64,000 nt of DNA from an uncultured Mycoplasmatota bacterium (GTDB lineage: Bacteria > Bacillota_I > Bacilli_A > RF39 > UBA660). Each line of letters opens with the position of its first letter. Within the stretch, counting starts at the first letter, position 1. The stretch spans positions 1-64,000 of the forward strand of contig CAMJBC010000003.1 in the NCBI GenBank assembly GCA_946403755.1. The letters run 5' to 3'. The notes under the pieces are model-generated. The model had not been told where the DNA came from, ran no database searches, and saw nothing but the letters and a program-made list of their open reading frames with translations. This document shows positions 23,564 to 31,747 of this stretch, piece by piece. A program made the position numbers and the translations under genes.

Positions 23564-23971
23564 ATGAATGATGGTATAAGTTTTTTAAAGGATGTTAAAC
23601 AAAATTTTGTACAATTTGGTACATTAAGACAACTCAATATGAGTAAGGAAGCATATGGTTTTTCATTAAATGGAATTCCAGAAGATGAACATATGATGAT
23701 ATATAAAGGATATGATCCAACTATTGAAATTAGTTCTAATGCTGAGTTTGAAAGATTTAAAGCAACACACTTTAAAAATGATCCAAGAGCATATGAACAT
23801 GGATTATTATTTTGTACAAATGATATGGATAAAGTAACTAGAGTAGTTAGAATTTGTCTTGATTATTATATGGACAAAGATTATGAAGCTGCTATGGATG
23901 GAATGATAGAAGCTTTTAGTCCTAAACAATCAAGAACTTTACAACCTGGTAAAACCATTGACAATAAGTAA
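23564..23971 (+). CDS. Hypothetical protein downstream of hisS
   Basis: A 135-residue soluble protein, predicted mixed alpha/beta, without a signal peptide or known motif. Notable segments are GIPEDEHMMIYKGYDPTIEI and a pair of cysteines in LLFCTND and VRICLDYY. AGGAGGG precedes ATG and only 12 bases separate it from hisS, so they are cotranscribed. The strong Asn operon promoter overlaps its last codons. I do not recognise the family. Confidence 0.7.
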   Translation: MNDGISFLKDVKQNFVQFGTLRQLNMSKEAYGFSLNGIPEDEHMMIYKGYDPTIEISSNAEFERFKATHFKNDPRAYEHGLLFCTNDMDKVTRVVRICLDYYMDKDYEAAMDGMIEAFSPKQSRTLQPGKTIDNK

Positions 23972-23986
23972 TCTAATAAGTATAAT
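23958..23986 (+). promoter_or_regulatory. Perfect consensus promoter of the Asn T-box operon
   Basis: TTGACA (23958-23963), 17 bases, TATAAT (23981-23986): both boxes match the sigma-A consensus exactly. The -35 box lies inside the end of the preceding gene. Confidence 0.9.
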
Positions 23987-24002
23987 TAATTCGTAAATTG
24001 TT

Positions 24003-24198
24003 GATGTGGAGAAGTAGCATATAAATGTTTTATAGAGAGTTAGTGGATGGTGAAAACTAATAAACTATATATGTGAATAACACCACGGAGAGGAATAGTG
24101 AAATTAAGTAATTATTCTCGGGTAAAACCGTTATAAAAATAAGTTAAATAAGGGATGGTACCGTCTTTATGACTCCTTGTGTACCATCCCTTTTATTT
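24003..24198 (+). promoter_or_regulatory. T-box leader, Asn specifier (AAC)
   Basis: Stem I closes with GTGG (24006-24009) and CCAC (24083-24086). In the specifier loop GAAT-AAC-A places the codon AAC at 24079-24081, which reads Asn. The conserved AGAGAGTTAG and GGTGAAAACTAAT parts of stem I, the T-box GGGATGGTACCG and a terminator (24152-24161 with 24181-24190, then TTTTATTTT) are all present. Uncharged tRNA-Asn would favour antitermination. asnS in the same operon agrees with this reading. Confidence 0.95.
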
Positions 24199-24209
24199 TG
24201 GAGGATATT

Positions 24210-24557
24210 ATGATACATCAAATGAAATTAAAAAAAGATCCTTTTGAAAGAATTAAATCTGGTAAAAAGACTATCGAAATAAGATTATATGATGAGAAAA
24301 GAAGAAAGATTAAAGAGAATGATTATATAGAATTCACTAATCTTGAAGATGGAGAAGTAATAAAAGTTAAAGTTATCAAAATGCATTTATTTAATACATT
24401 TAAAGAGTTATTTGATAATTTTGATAATAGTTATTTTGGACATGATAAAAATGAAAATATTAACTATGAAAGAATGTATGATTACTACACAAAAGAAGAG
24501 GAGAAAGATTTAGGTGTAGTTGGAATAGAAATTAAATTAGTAAATGGAGATGAATAA
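24210..24557 (+). CDS. ASCH-domain protein
   Basis: A 115-residue protein, nearly all of it one ASCH domain: KLKKDPFERIKSGKKTIEIR at the N-terminus, DEKRRKIKENDYIEF and a beta-rich middle. ASCH domains are PUA-like folds thought to bind RNA or modified nucleosides. The start is ATG 24210 with GGAGG at 24200-24204; the longer frame begins inside the T-box terminator and is not real. It is the first gene under the Asn T-box, and the asnS start overlaps its end region, so a role near translation is likely (inference). Confidence 0.88.
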   Translation: MIHQMKLKKDPFERIKSGKKTIEIRLYDEKRRKIKENDYIEFTNLEDGEVIKVKVIKMHLFNTFKELFDNFDNSYFGHDKNENINYERMYDYYTKEEEKDLGVVGIEIKLVNGDE

Positions 24558-24558
24558 T

Positions 24559-25938
24559 ATGGATGTAAAAGATTTATTTGATAATATTAAAAATTATGAA
24601 AATAAAAATATTATTTTAGAAGGATGGGTTAGAAATAATAGAAATCAATCTAATTTTGGATTTATAGATTTTAATGATGGAACTTATTTTAAGAGTTTAC
24701 AACTAGTCTATGAAAAAGAATTAAAAGATTTTGATAGTATTAGTAAGATTAGAGTTGGTTCTGCTATTAGAGTTACTGGTAAGCTAGTTAAATCTGAAGG
24801 TAGTGGACAAACTCATGAACTAAAAGTAGAAAGTATTGAAGTATTAGGAGATTCTCCTGAAGATTATCCAATTCAACCTAAAAGACATACTAGAGAATTC
24901 TTAAGAGAAGTAGCATATTTAAGACCAAGAACTAATTTATTTAATGCAGTATTTAGAGTTAGAAGTGTAGCTGCTCAAGCTATACATGAATATTTTCAAA
25001 GCCATAATTATGTATACTTTCATAGTCCAATTATAACTGGAGCAGATTGTGAAGGATCTGATCAAATGTTTAAAATAACTACATTTGATTTTGATAATTT
25101 ACCAAAAAATGATAAAGGAAAAGTAGATTTTAAAGAAGATTTATTTGGAAAGAAAGCATATATAACAGGTAGTGGACAATTACATGGTGAAACATTTGCT
25201 ATGGCATATAAAAAAATATATACATTTGGTCCAACTATGAGAACTGAAAATTCTAATACTAAAACACATGCTAATGAGTTTTGGATGATTGAACCAGAAG
25301 TAGCATTTTGTGATTTAAATGGAATCATGAATATAGAAGAAGAAATGCTTAAATTTGTTATTAAATATGTTATGGATAAATGTCCACTTGAAATGGATTT
25401 CTTTGATAGTTTTGTTGAAAAGGGTATTAAAGATAAATTAAATAAAGTATTAAATAGTGAGTTTGTTAGAATTACTCATCATGATGCTATTGAATTATTA
25501 AAGAAAGCTGAAGTTGAATGGGAATTTGAACCAGAATATGGTGAAGATATAGCTAAAGAACATGAAAAATATATAACTGAACATTTTAATGGTCCTGTAT
25601 TTATTACAGATTGGCCAAAAGATATAAAAGCTTATTATATGAAACTTAATGATGATGGTAAAACTGTTGCTGCAGTTGACTTAGAAGTACCAGGTGCTGG
25701 TGAACTTATGGGTGGTAGCCAAAGAGAAGATGATTATGATAAGTTAATTAAGAGAATGGATGAAATGGGTGTTGATAAAGATAAATTAGAATGGTATACA
25801 AACCTTAGAAGATTTGGTGGATGTTACCATTCAGGATTTGGACTTGGATTTGAAAGATTAATAATGTATTTAACAGGAGTTGAAAATATTAGAGATGTAA
25901 TACCTTATCCAAGAACACCAAATAATTGTGATTATTAG
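24559..25938 (+). CDS. asnS: Asparaginyl-tRNA synthetase
   Basis: Charges tRNA-Asn. About 459 residues. An N-terminal OB fold (ILEGWVRNNRNQSNFGFIDF), class II motif 1 around YVYFHSPIITGADCEGSDQMF, motif 2 PTMRTENSNTKTHANEF, and motif 3 GFGLGFERLIMYLTG are clear. The AsnRS-type GQLHGE sequence distinguishes it from AspRS. ATG 24559 is chosen because GGAGA lies about 8 bases before it; ATG 24544 and 24550 are also in frame. It is controlled by the Asn T-box and lies one base after the ASCH gene. Confidence 0.95.
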   Translation: MDVKDLFDNIKNYENKNIILEGWVRNNRNQSNFGFIDFNDGTYFKSLQLVYEKELKDFDSISKIRVGSAIRVTGKLVKSEGSGQTHELKVESIEVLGDSPEDYPIQPKRHTREFLREVAYLRPRTNLFNAVFRVRSVAAQAIHEYFQSHNYVYFHSPIITGADCEGSDQMFKITTFDFDNLPKNDKGKVDFKEDLFGKKAYITGSGQLHGETFAMAYKKIYTFGPTMRTENSNTKTHANEFWMIEPEVAFCDLNGIMNIEEEMLKFVIKYVMDKCPLEMDFFDSFVEKGIKDKLNKVLNSEFVRITHHDAIELLKKAEVEWEFEPEYGEDIAKEHEKYITEHFNGPVFITDWPKDIKAYYMKLNDDGKTVAAVDLEVPGAGELMGGSQREDDYDKLIKRMDEMGVDKDKLEWYTNLRRFGGCYHSGFGLGFERLIMYLTGVENIRDVIPYPRTPNNCDY

Positions 25939-25950
25939 GAGGGGATTAAA

Positions 25951-27699
25951 GTGAAAAATAAATATCATACAATTATGATTGAAAGTATAGATAATGATAT
26001 GGTAGGAGAAGAAATCACTGTAAGTGGTTGGGTTCAAACTATCAGAGACCATGGAGGAGTATTATTTCTTGATTTAAGAGATACTACAGGAGTATTACAA
26101 ACTGTATCAAATGATGATGAATTATTTAAAGGTTTATCTCGTGAATCAGTTATTAAAGTAAGTGGTAAATTAAGAAGTAGAAGTAAAGATACTATTAATG
26201 AAAAATTAAAAAGTGGAAAAGTTGAACTTTTAGTTGAAACATTAGAAGTATTAAGCGAGTCTTTACATGAATTACCATTTGAGATAATGTCTAGTAAACA
26301 AGTACAAGAAGATATTAGATTAAAATATAGATATTTAGATATGAGAAATGAAAAAGTTAAATCTAACATCTTACTTAGAAGTGATATATTACATTTTTTA
26401 AGAAATAAAATGCATGATAAAGATTTTACTGAGGTACAAACACCAATTTTAACAGCATCATCACCAGAAGGTGCTAGAGATTTTGTTGTTCCTTCAAGAA
26501 AATTTAAAGGTAAATTTTATGCTCTTCCACAAGCACCACAAATATATAAAGAATTATTAATGGTTGGTGGATTAGCTAAATATTTTCAAATTGCGCCTTG
26601 TTTTAGAGATGAAGATTCAAGAGCAGATAGAACTTTAGAATTCTATCAATTAGATCTTGAAATGAGTTTCGTTGAAGAAGAAGATGTTTTACAGTTAGGT
26701 GAAGATATTTTCTATGATGTATTTTCTAAATTTAGTGATAAAAAAGTATCACCAAAACCATTTAAAAGATTTACTTATGAAGAAGCAATGGATAAATATG
26801 GTAGTGATAAACCAGATTTAAGAAACCCATTAATTATTGAAGATATAAGTGAATTATTAAAAGATACAACTTTTGGACCTTTTAAAGATTCAATTATCAA
26901 AGCTATTAATGTAGACGGTATAGGAGATAAATCAAACTCATGGTTTAATGAAGTAGTTGATTATGCTTCATCTATAGGTATGCCTGGTATAGGATATTTA
27001 ACATTATGTGAAGATGGTACTTTTAAAGGACCAATTGATAAATTCTTATCAGATAAAGAAAGAAAAGAATTAATTAAAACATTAAATATGAAAAGTAATT
27101 CTGTAGTATTCTTTATTGCTAATAAAAAGAAAAGAGTTGCTCAAAAATTTGCTGGTTTAATAAGAACTGAATTAGGTAGAAAATTAGATTTAATAGATAA
27201 TGATAGAATAGAATTATGTATTATTAAAGATTTCCCATTATTTGAATATGATGATAAGTTAAAGAAATATGAATTTTGTCATAACCCATTTAGCTTACCT
27301 AAAGATGGAAATATAGAGTATAATAAAGATAATATTGATAAAGTTCTTGCATACCAATATGATTTTGTATGTAATGGAAATGAAATGGCTAGTGGAGCAA
27401 TTAGAAACTCTAACTTAGAATCATTAACTAGAGGATTTGAAGCAGTAGGTTATAAGAAAGAGGACGTTGAAACTAGATTTCAAAGTATGTTTAATGCATT
27501 TAGATATGGTTGTCCACCTCATGGAGGAATGGCTCTGGGTATTGATAGAATCTTAATGATTATTAAAGATGAAATTAACTTAAGAGAAGTACAAGCATTT
27601 CCAGTAAGTACTAGTGGTATGGATTATATGATGGGTAGTCCTAGTGCATTAGAGCCTAGTCAATTAGCTGAACTTGGTATTCAAGTTAAGGAGGAATAA
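25951..27699 (+). CDS. aspS: Aspartyl-tRNA synthetase
   Basis: Charges tRNA-Asp. 582 residues, GTG start with AGGAGGGG before it. The bacterial form is shown by the N-terminal OB fold (VSGWVQTIRDHGGVLFLDLRD), the TASSPEGARDFVVPSR loop, motif 2 CFRDEDSRADR, an inserted GAD-type domain (about residues 300-410) and motif 3 GGMALGIDRILMI. It lies inside the Asn T-box operon, 12 bases after asnS, and its stop overlaps gatC. Whether it also makes Asp-tRNA-Asn cannot be told from sequence by eye. Confidence 0.95.
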   Translation: MKNKYHTIMIESIDNDMVGEEITVSGWVQTIRDHGGVLFLDLRDTTGVLQTVSNDDELFKGLSRESVIKVSGKLRSRSKDTINEKLKSGKVELLVETLEVLSESLHELPFEIMSSKQVQEDIRLKYRYLDMRNEKVKSNILLRSDILHFLRNKMHDKDFTEVQTPILTASSPEGARDFVVPSRKFKGKFYALPQAPQIYKELLMVGGLAKYFQIAPCFRDEDSRADRTLEFYQLDLEMSFVEEEDVLQLGEDIFYDVFSKFSDKKVSPKPFKRFTYEEAMDKYGSDKPDLRNPLIIEDISELLKDTTFGPFKDSIIKAINVDGIGDKSNSWFNEVVDYASSIGMPGIGYLTLCEDGTFKGPIDKFLSDKERKELIKTLNMKSNSVVFFIANKKKRVAQKFAGLIRTELGRKLDLIDNDRIELCIIKDFPLFEYDDKLKKYEFCHNPFSLPKDGNIEYNKDNIDKVLAYQYDFVCNGNEMASGAIRNSNLESLTRGFEAVGYKKEDVETRFQSMFNAFRYGCPPHGGMALGIDRILMIIKDEINLREVQAFPVSTSGMDYMMGSPSALEPSQLAELGIQVKEE

Positions 27700-27998
27700 T
27701 GAGCAATTTTACTAAAGAAAAAATAGACAAATATGCTAAAGATTTATTAATAGGTCTAACTGATAAAGAAAGAGATATGATTCAAGAAGAATTTGATGTT
27801 ATTGAAAAAAATATCAACTTAATAAATGAAATACCTAATATTAAAGATGTAGAACCACTTAGTTATCCTTTTGAAATGTATGTCGATGATTTAAGAAGTG
27901 ATGATGAAGTAGGAGAACAAATAGATATAGAAGAACTATTAAGTAACTGTGATGTAGTTGAAGGTAGAGAAGTTGAAGTTCCAAAGGTGGTGGGATAA
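27699..27998 (+). CDS. gatC: Asp-tRNA(Asn)/Glu-tRNA(Gln) amidotransferase subunit C
   Basis: Small 99-residue subunit that wraps around GatA and stabilises the GatCAB complex. The family pattern is visible: an N-terminal helix FTKEKIDKYAKDLLIGLTD, then INLINEIPNIKDVEPLSYPF and a charged C-terminus. The start overlaps the aspS stop (TAATG) and the stop overlaps gatA. It is somewhat divergent in the last third, as this subunit often is. Confidence 0.85.
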   Translation: MSNFTKEKIDKYAKDLLIGLTDKERDMIQEEFDVIEKNINLINEIPNIKDVEPLSYPFEMYVDDLRSDDEVGEQIDIEELLSNCDVVEGREVEVPKVVG

Positions 27999-29449
27999 TG
28001 ATAGAAGATGGTATTAAATCATTGCATGAAAAGTTAGTTAATAAAGAATTAACAAGTGATGAATTAGTTAAAAAATCTATTAAAGCTTGCCATGATATTC
28101 AAGATAAAACAAATTCTTTTGTAACTATTATTGATGATGCTAAAGGACAAAAAGTAACAGATGATTTATTATCTGGTATACCTTATGGTATTAAAGATAT
28201 ATTTGCTACTAAAGGAATTTTATCAACAGGAAGTTCAAATACATTAAATGATTATGTTCCAATTTATACAGCAACTTGTGTTGCTAATTTAGAGAGTCAT
28301 GGAGCAGTAGGTGTTGCTAAAACAGTACTTGATGAACTAGGTATGGGTGGTACTGGTACAACAGGACATACAGGTGTTGTTCATAACCCTTGGGATTATG
28401 AAAGACAATGTGCTGGATCTAGTTCTGGTAGTGCAGCTAGTGTAGCAGCAGGTGTTTATCCATTTGCTCTTGGCAGTGATACTGGAGACTCTGTTAGAAA
28501 ACCAGCAGCATTCTGTGGAATTGTTGGATATAAACCAACATATGGTATGGTATCAAGATTTGGAATGTATCAATTTGCTAGTTCACTTGATACAGTAGGT
28601 GTTCTAACAAGAAGTGTAGAAGATGCAGCAATAGTAGTAGATGCTATGAAAGGTAAAGATGAAAAAGATATGACTTCTTGGGATTCTAGTGATATTCATT
28701 TATTAGAATCTTTAGATGGAAAAGTTAAAGGTAAAAAACTTTTCTATATTAAAGAAGTATGTGATATAGAAAATTATAAAAAACCAAGTGAAGAATTAAA
28801 ATTACATTTAGAAAACTTCAAAAATAGATTAAAAGATTATGAGAGTCTTGGTATTAGTGTTGAAGGAGTAAGTATAGATCAAACATTACTTAATGCACTT
28901 CCTTCAATATATGTAGTTATTTCTTGTGCTGAAGCAACAAGTAATATGTCTAACTTAACTGGTATAGTTTTTGGACCAAGGGGAAGTGGAGATACTCCAT
29001 TTGATATGATTACTGATCATAGAACTAAAGGATTTAGTCCTCTTATTAAAAGAAGATTTGTAATTGGTTCATATGTATTACAAAGTGAAAATCAAGATAA
29101 ATATTTCTTAAATGCTAAAAGAGTTAGAAGAATGATTGTTGATAAAATGAATTCTTTATTTGAAAAATATGACGCTATGATAGCACCAGTTGGTATAGGA
29201 CCTGCTAAATATTTAGATAATGATAAAAATATGTTAAGTGATGATACTAGTGTATTAGATGAATTACTTCAAATAGGTAACTATGGTGGATATCCTAGTA
29301 TTACAATACCAGATGGATTTATAACAGATTTACCAGTTGGTATTAATATAACAGGTAAAGTTAAAGATGATGCTAATGTATTAAATATAGCTTATGCTTT
29401 AGAATCATCAATGGATTATAAAAACCAATTAGCTGGAGGTGATAAATAA
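27998..29449 (+). CDS. gatA: Amidotransferase subunit A (GatA)
   Basis: Glutaminase subunit of GatCAB, an amidase-signature enzyme that supplies ammonia. 483 residues. The Ser-cisSer-Lys triad is present: Lys in PYGIKDIF, the Gly/Ser-rich CAGSSSGSAASVAAG and the nucleophile region GSDTGDSVRKPAAFCG. The second glycine of the usual TGGS is Asp here, and the region after the first Lys reads DELGMGGTGTTG instead of the common EFAMGSSTENS, so it is a divergent but apparently complete enzyme. It is translationally coupled to gatC and gatB. Confidence 0.92.
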   Translation: MIEDGIKSLHEKLVNKELTSDELVKKSIKACHDIQDKTNSFVTIIDDAKGQKVTDDLLSGIPYGIKDIFATKGILSTGSSNTLNDYVPIYTATCVANLESHGAVGVAKTVLDELGMGGTGTTGHTGVVHNPWDYERQCAGSSSGSAASVAAGVYPFALGSDTGDSVRKPAAFCGIVGYKPTYGMVSRFGMYQFASSLDTVGVLTRSVEDAAIVVDAMKGKDEKDMTSWDSSDIHLLESLDGKVKGKKLFYIKEVCDIENYKKPSEELKLHLENFKNRLKDYESLGISVEGVSIDQTLLNALPSIYVVISCAEATSNMSNLTGIVFGPRGSGDTPFDMITDHRTKGFSPLIKRRFVIGSYVLQSENQDKYFLNAKRVRRMIVDKMNSLFEKYDAMIAPVGIGPAKYLDNDKNMLSDDTSVLDELLQIGNYGGYPSITIPDGFITDLPVGINITGKVKDDANVLNIAYALESSMDYKNQLAGGDK

Positions 29450-30879
29450 TGGCATATAAAGCAGTTATAGGACTTGAATTTCACTGTGAAATGAAATCAC
29501 ATACAAAAGTATTTTCAGATGCTATTAATGGATATTCTAAAAAATCTAATGAAAATGTTAGACCTCTTGACTTAGGATTTCCAGGAACACTTCCTATGGT
29601 TAATAAAGAATGTGTTAGAAAAGCTATTGAAGCAGCTATGATATTAAATTGTAAAATTCCTGAATACATGGAATTTGATAGAAAAAACTATTTCTATCCA
29701 GATTTACCAAAAGGATTTCAAATAACTCAATATTTTAATCCAGTTGGTACTAATGGAAAAATAGTAATAGATGTAAATGGTAAAGAAAAAGAAGTATTAA
29801 TTCATGATATCCATTTAGAAGAAGATGCTGCTAGTTTAGATCACTATTATGATACATCAACAATTGATTATAATAGAGCAGGAGTTCCTTTACTTGAACT
29901 TGTTACTGAACCATGCTTACATTCTGCTGATGAAGCACTTGCATTCTTAGAACATATGAGAAGTATATATCAATATACTGATATATCTGATTGTGATACT
30001 AAGAGAGGTCAAATAAGAGCAGATGTTAATGTATCAATAATGGATGAAAATGATACTAAATTTGGTACTAAAGTAGAAACTAAAAATGTTAATAGTTTTG
30101 ATGCTATTAGAAAAACTATTGAATATGAAATTAAAAGACAAAGTGAACTTAAAGATGCAGGTAGATATGATGAAGTAGTTCAAGAAACTAGAAGATGGGA
30201 TGATGAAACTGGAACTACAATTCGTATGAGAAGTAAAGCTGATGCAATAGATTATAAATATTTTACTGAACCAAATATTCCAAGATATAGAATAACTGAG
30301 GAATTAAAAGAAAGTATTAGAAAAAGTATTCCAATGCTTGCTACTGAAAGAAAAGAAAAATATATTAAAGAATATAATCTTAGTGAATATGATGCTGGAG
30401 TACTTGTTAAAAGTAGAAAGATATCTGATTATTTTGAAGAATGTATTAGTCTTGGATGTGATCCAAAGAGTGCATGTAACTGGATAACTACAAGAGTACT
30501 AGCAGAAGTAAATAGAGTAGAAGATTCTACTATAGATGATGTATTTGTAAGACCAGCAATGATAGCTGAATTAGTTAAATTAATTGAAGATAAAAAGATT
30601 ACTAACAATCAAGGTAAAGAAGTATTTATTCATATGTTAGAAGATAAATTAACTCCAAAAGAAATAGTTAAAAAATATGGTATGGAAGTTATAGAAGATG
30701 ATAATTTAATAGATACTTTAGTTGATGAAGTATTATCTGAAAATGCTCAAGCTATTGAAGACTATAAAAATGGTAGAACAAATATGTTAGATTATATGGT
30801 TGGTCAAGTAATGAAGAAATCTAAAGGAAAAGCTAACCCAGTTTCTGCTAAAGAAAAATTATTAAATAAAATAAAATAG
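29449..30879 (+). CDS. gatB: Amidotransferase subunit B (GatB)
   Basis: Kinase/transamidase subunit of GatCAB; it binds the mischarged tRNA and converts Glu-tRNA-Gln (or Asp-tRNA-Asn) to the amide form. 476 residues, normal length. IGLEFHCEMKSHTKVFSD, FPGTLPMVN, DRKNYFYPDLPKGFQITQY, HLEEDAAS, DYNRAGVPLLELVTEP and the C-terminal tail domain are family signatures. Since AsnRS is encoded in the same operon, the complex here most likely serves Gln-tRNA formation. No glnS was seen in the window. Confidence 0.95.
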   Translation: MAYKAVIGLEFHCEMKSHTKVFSDAINGYSKKSNENVRPLDLGFPGTLPMVNKECVRKAIEAAMILNCKIPEYMEFDRKNYFYPDLPKGFQITQYFNPVGTNGKIVIDVNGKEKEVLIHDIHLEEDAASLDHYYDTSTIDYNRAGVPLLELVTEPCLHSADEALAFLEHMRSIYQYTDISDCDTKRGQIRADVNVSIMDENDTKFGTKVETKNVNSFDAIRKTIEYEIKRQSELKDAGRYDEVVQETRRWDDETGTTIRMRSKADAIDYKYFTEPNIPRYRITEELKESIRKSIPMLATERKEKYIKEYNLSEYDAGVLVKSRKISDYFEECISLGCDPKSACNWITTRVLAEVNRVEDSTIDDVFVRPAMIAELVKLIEDKKITNNQGKEVFIHMLEDKLTPKEIVKKYGMEVIEDDNLIDTLVDEVLSENAQAIEDYKNGRTNMLDYMVGQVMKKSKGKANPVSAKEKLLNKIK

Positions 30880-30902
30880 AAACACTTATGTGTTTCTTTT
30901 TA
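30878..30902 (+). terminator. Terminator after gatB
   Basis: Stem AGAAACAC/GTGTTTCT (30878-30885 with 30890-30897), loop TTAT, T run. It ends the Asn T-box operon. Confidence 0.85.
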
Positions 30903-30973
30903 TTTAAAAAAGATATTGAAAACTTTTATTTAAAATGATAGAATATTATTGTATAGAATATGGAGGAATAAAA

Positions 30974-31477
30974 ATGGAAGGTTTGTTAGATTTTTTAGCT
31001 GATCACTATATTTGGTTTGCAGGAATAAGTGTATTCTTTGCATTTGCATTAATAGGATTAGTTTATGAAAGTAAGAAGAAAAAGAAAGAGGAAAATAAAA
31101 CTGCAGATGCTGTAGCTCAACCAGCACAAGCTGCTGCACCAGTTCAACAACAACCAAATCCTGGCGTTGTAGTTGCTGCAAATCCTACTGAAAATCAAGT
31201 AGTAGCAGGAACTCCATCATTAGAAGGATTAGAAGCTAATACTAATAATTTCAATAATATAAATGAAGCAACTCAACAACAAACTTTAGTTATAGATGAA
31301 AATACAACAGCACAACCTGCAGAACCAACTCTAGTAATAGAAGAAACTCCTGCACAAAGTGCTGAACCAACTTTGGTAATTGAGGATAAACCAGCTGAGG
31401 CTGCTACACCTGTTCAAGAAGCACCTGCAGAGGCACCAGTTCAAACACTTGGAAATCCTGGTCAACCACCAATGTAA
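30974..31477 (+). CDS. Single-pass membrane protein with Pro/Ala/Gln-rich tail
   Basis: A 167-residue protein: one membrane segment (about residues 8-32, FAGISVFFAFALIGLVYES), a Lys cluster and then a low-complexity tail rich in Ala, Pro, Gln and Glu. The unit (Q/S)AEPTLVIE occurs twice, and related TLVI segments occur nearby. The basic cluster after the membrane segment puts the tail in the cytoplasm. GGAGG (30962-30966) fixes the start at ATG 30974. The tail composition is similar to that of the hybrid kinase at 47897. The function is unknown. Confidence 0.6.
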   Translation: MEGLLDFLADHYIWFAGISVFFAFALIGLVYESKKKKKEENKTADAVAQPAQAAAPVQQQPNPGVVVAANPTENQVVAGTPSLEGLEANTNNFNNINEATQQQTLVIDENTTAQPAEPTLVIEETPAQSAEPTLVIEDKPAEAATPVQEAPAEAPVQTLGNPGQPPM

Positions 31478-31481
31478 TAAT

Positions 31482-31503
31482 AAAGGATGAAAATCCTTTT
31501 TTT
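31482..31503 (+). terminator. Terminator after Pro-rich membrane protein
   Basis: Stem AAAGGAT/ATCCTTT (31482-31488 with 31493-31499), loop GAAA, T run. Confidence 0.8.
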
Positions 31504-31553
31504 ATTTGAAAAATATTGAATTTTAATTATTTGTTTGTTAAAATAATTGCATT

Positions 31554-31737
31554 GAAAGAAAAGTAAGATATTTTATATTTTAAAGAGAGTTAATGTTTGG
31601 TGAAAATTAATAAATAATAATATCTGAAGCTACTTTCTCTTATGAGTTAATAACTCACGTTTACGCGTTATAGTAATTAAGTTAAATAAAGGATGGTACC
31701 GTCATTATGACTCCTTGTGTACTATTCTTTTTATTTT
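31554..31737 (+). promoter_or_regulatory. T-box leader, Ala specifier (GCT)
   Basis: Stem I closes with GAAAG near 31554 and CTTTC near 31633. The specifier loop GAA-GCT-A puts the Ala codon GCT at 31629-31631. It shares AGAGAGTTA and GGTGAAAATTAAT with the Asn T-box. The T-box AAGGATGGTACCG and a terminator (31689-31699 with 31719-31729, two G-U pairs, then TTTTTATTTT) follow. The next gene is alaS, which agrees. An extended -10 TGTTAAAAT lies at about 31536-31544. Confidence 0.93.
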
Positions 31738-31747
31738 GGAGGGAATT

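Noticed and set aside
24177-24209. Extended starts of the ASCH gene (24177) and of alaS (31715)
   Set aside because: Both begin at TTG inside a T-box terminator stem; the true starts follow GGAGG about 30 bases downstream.
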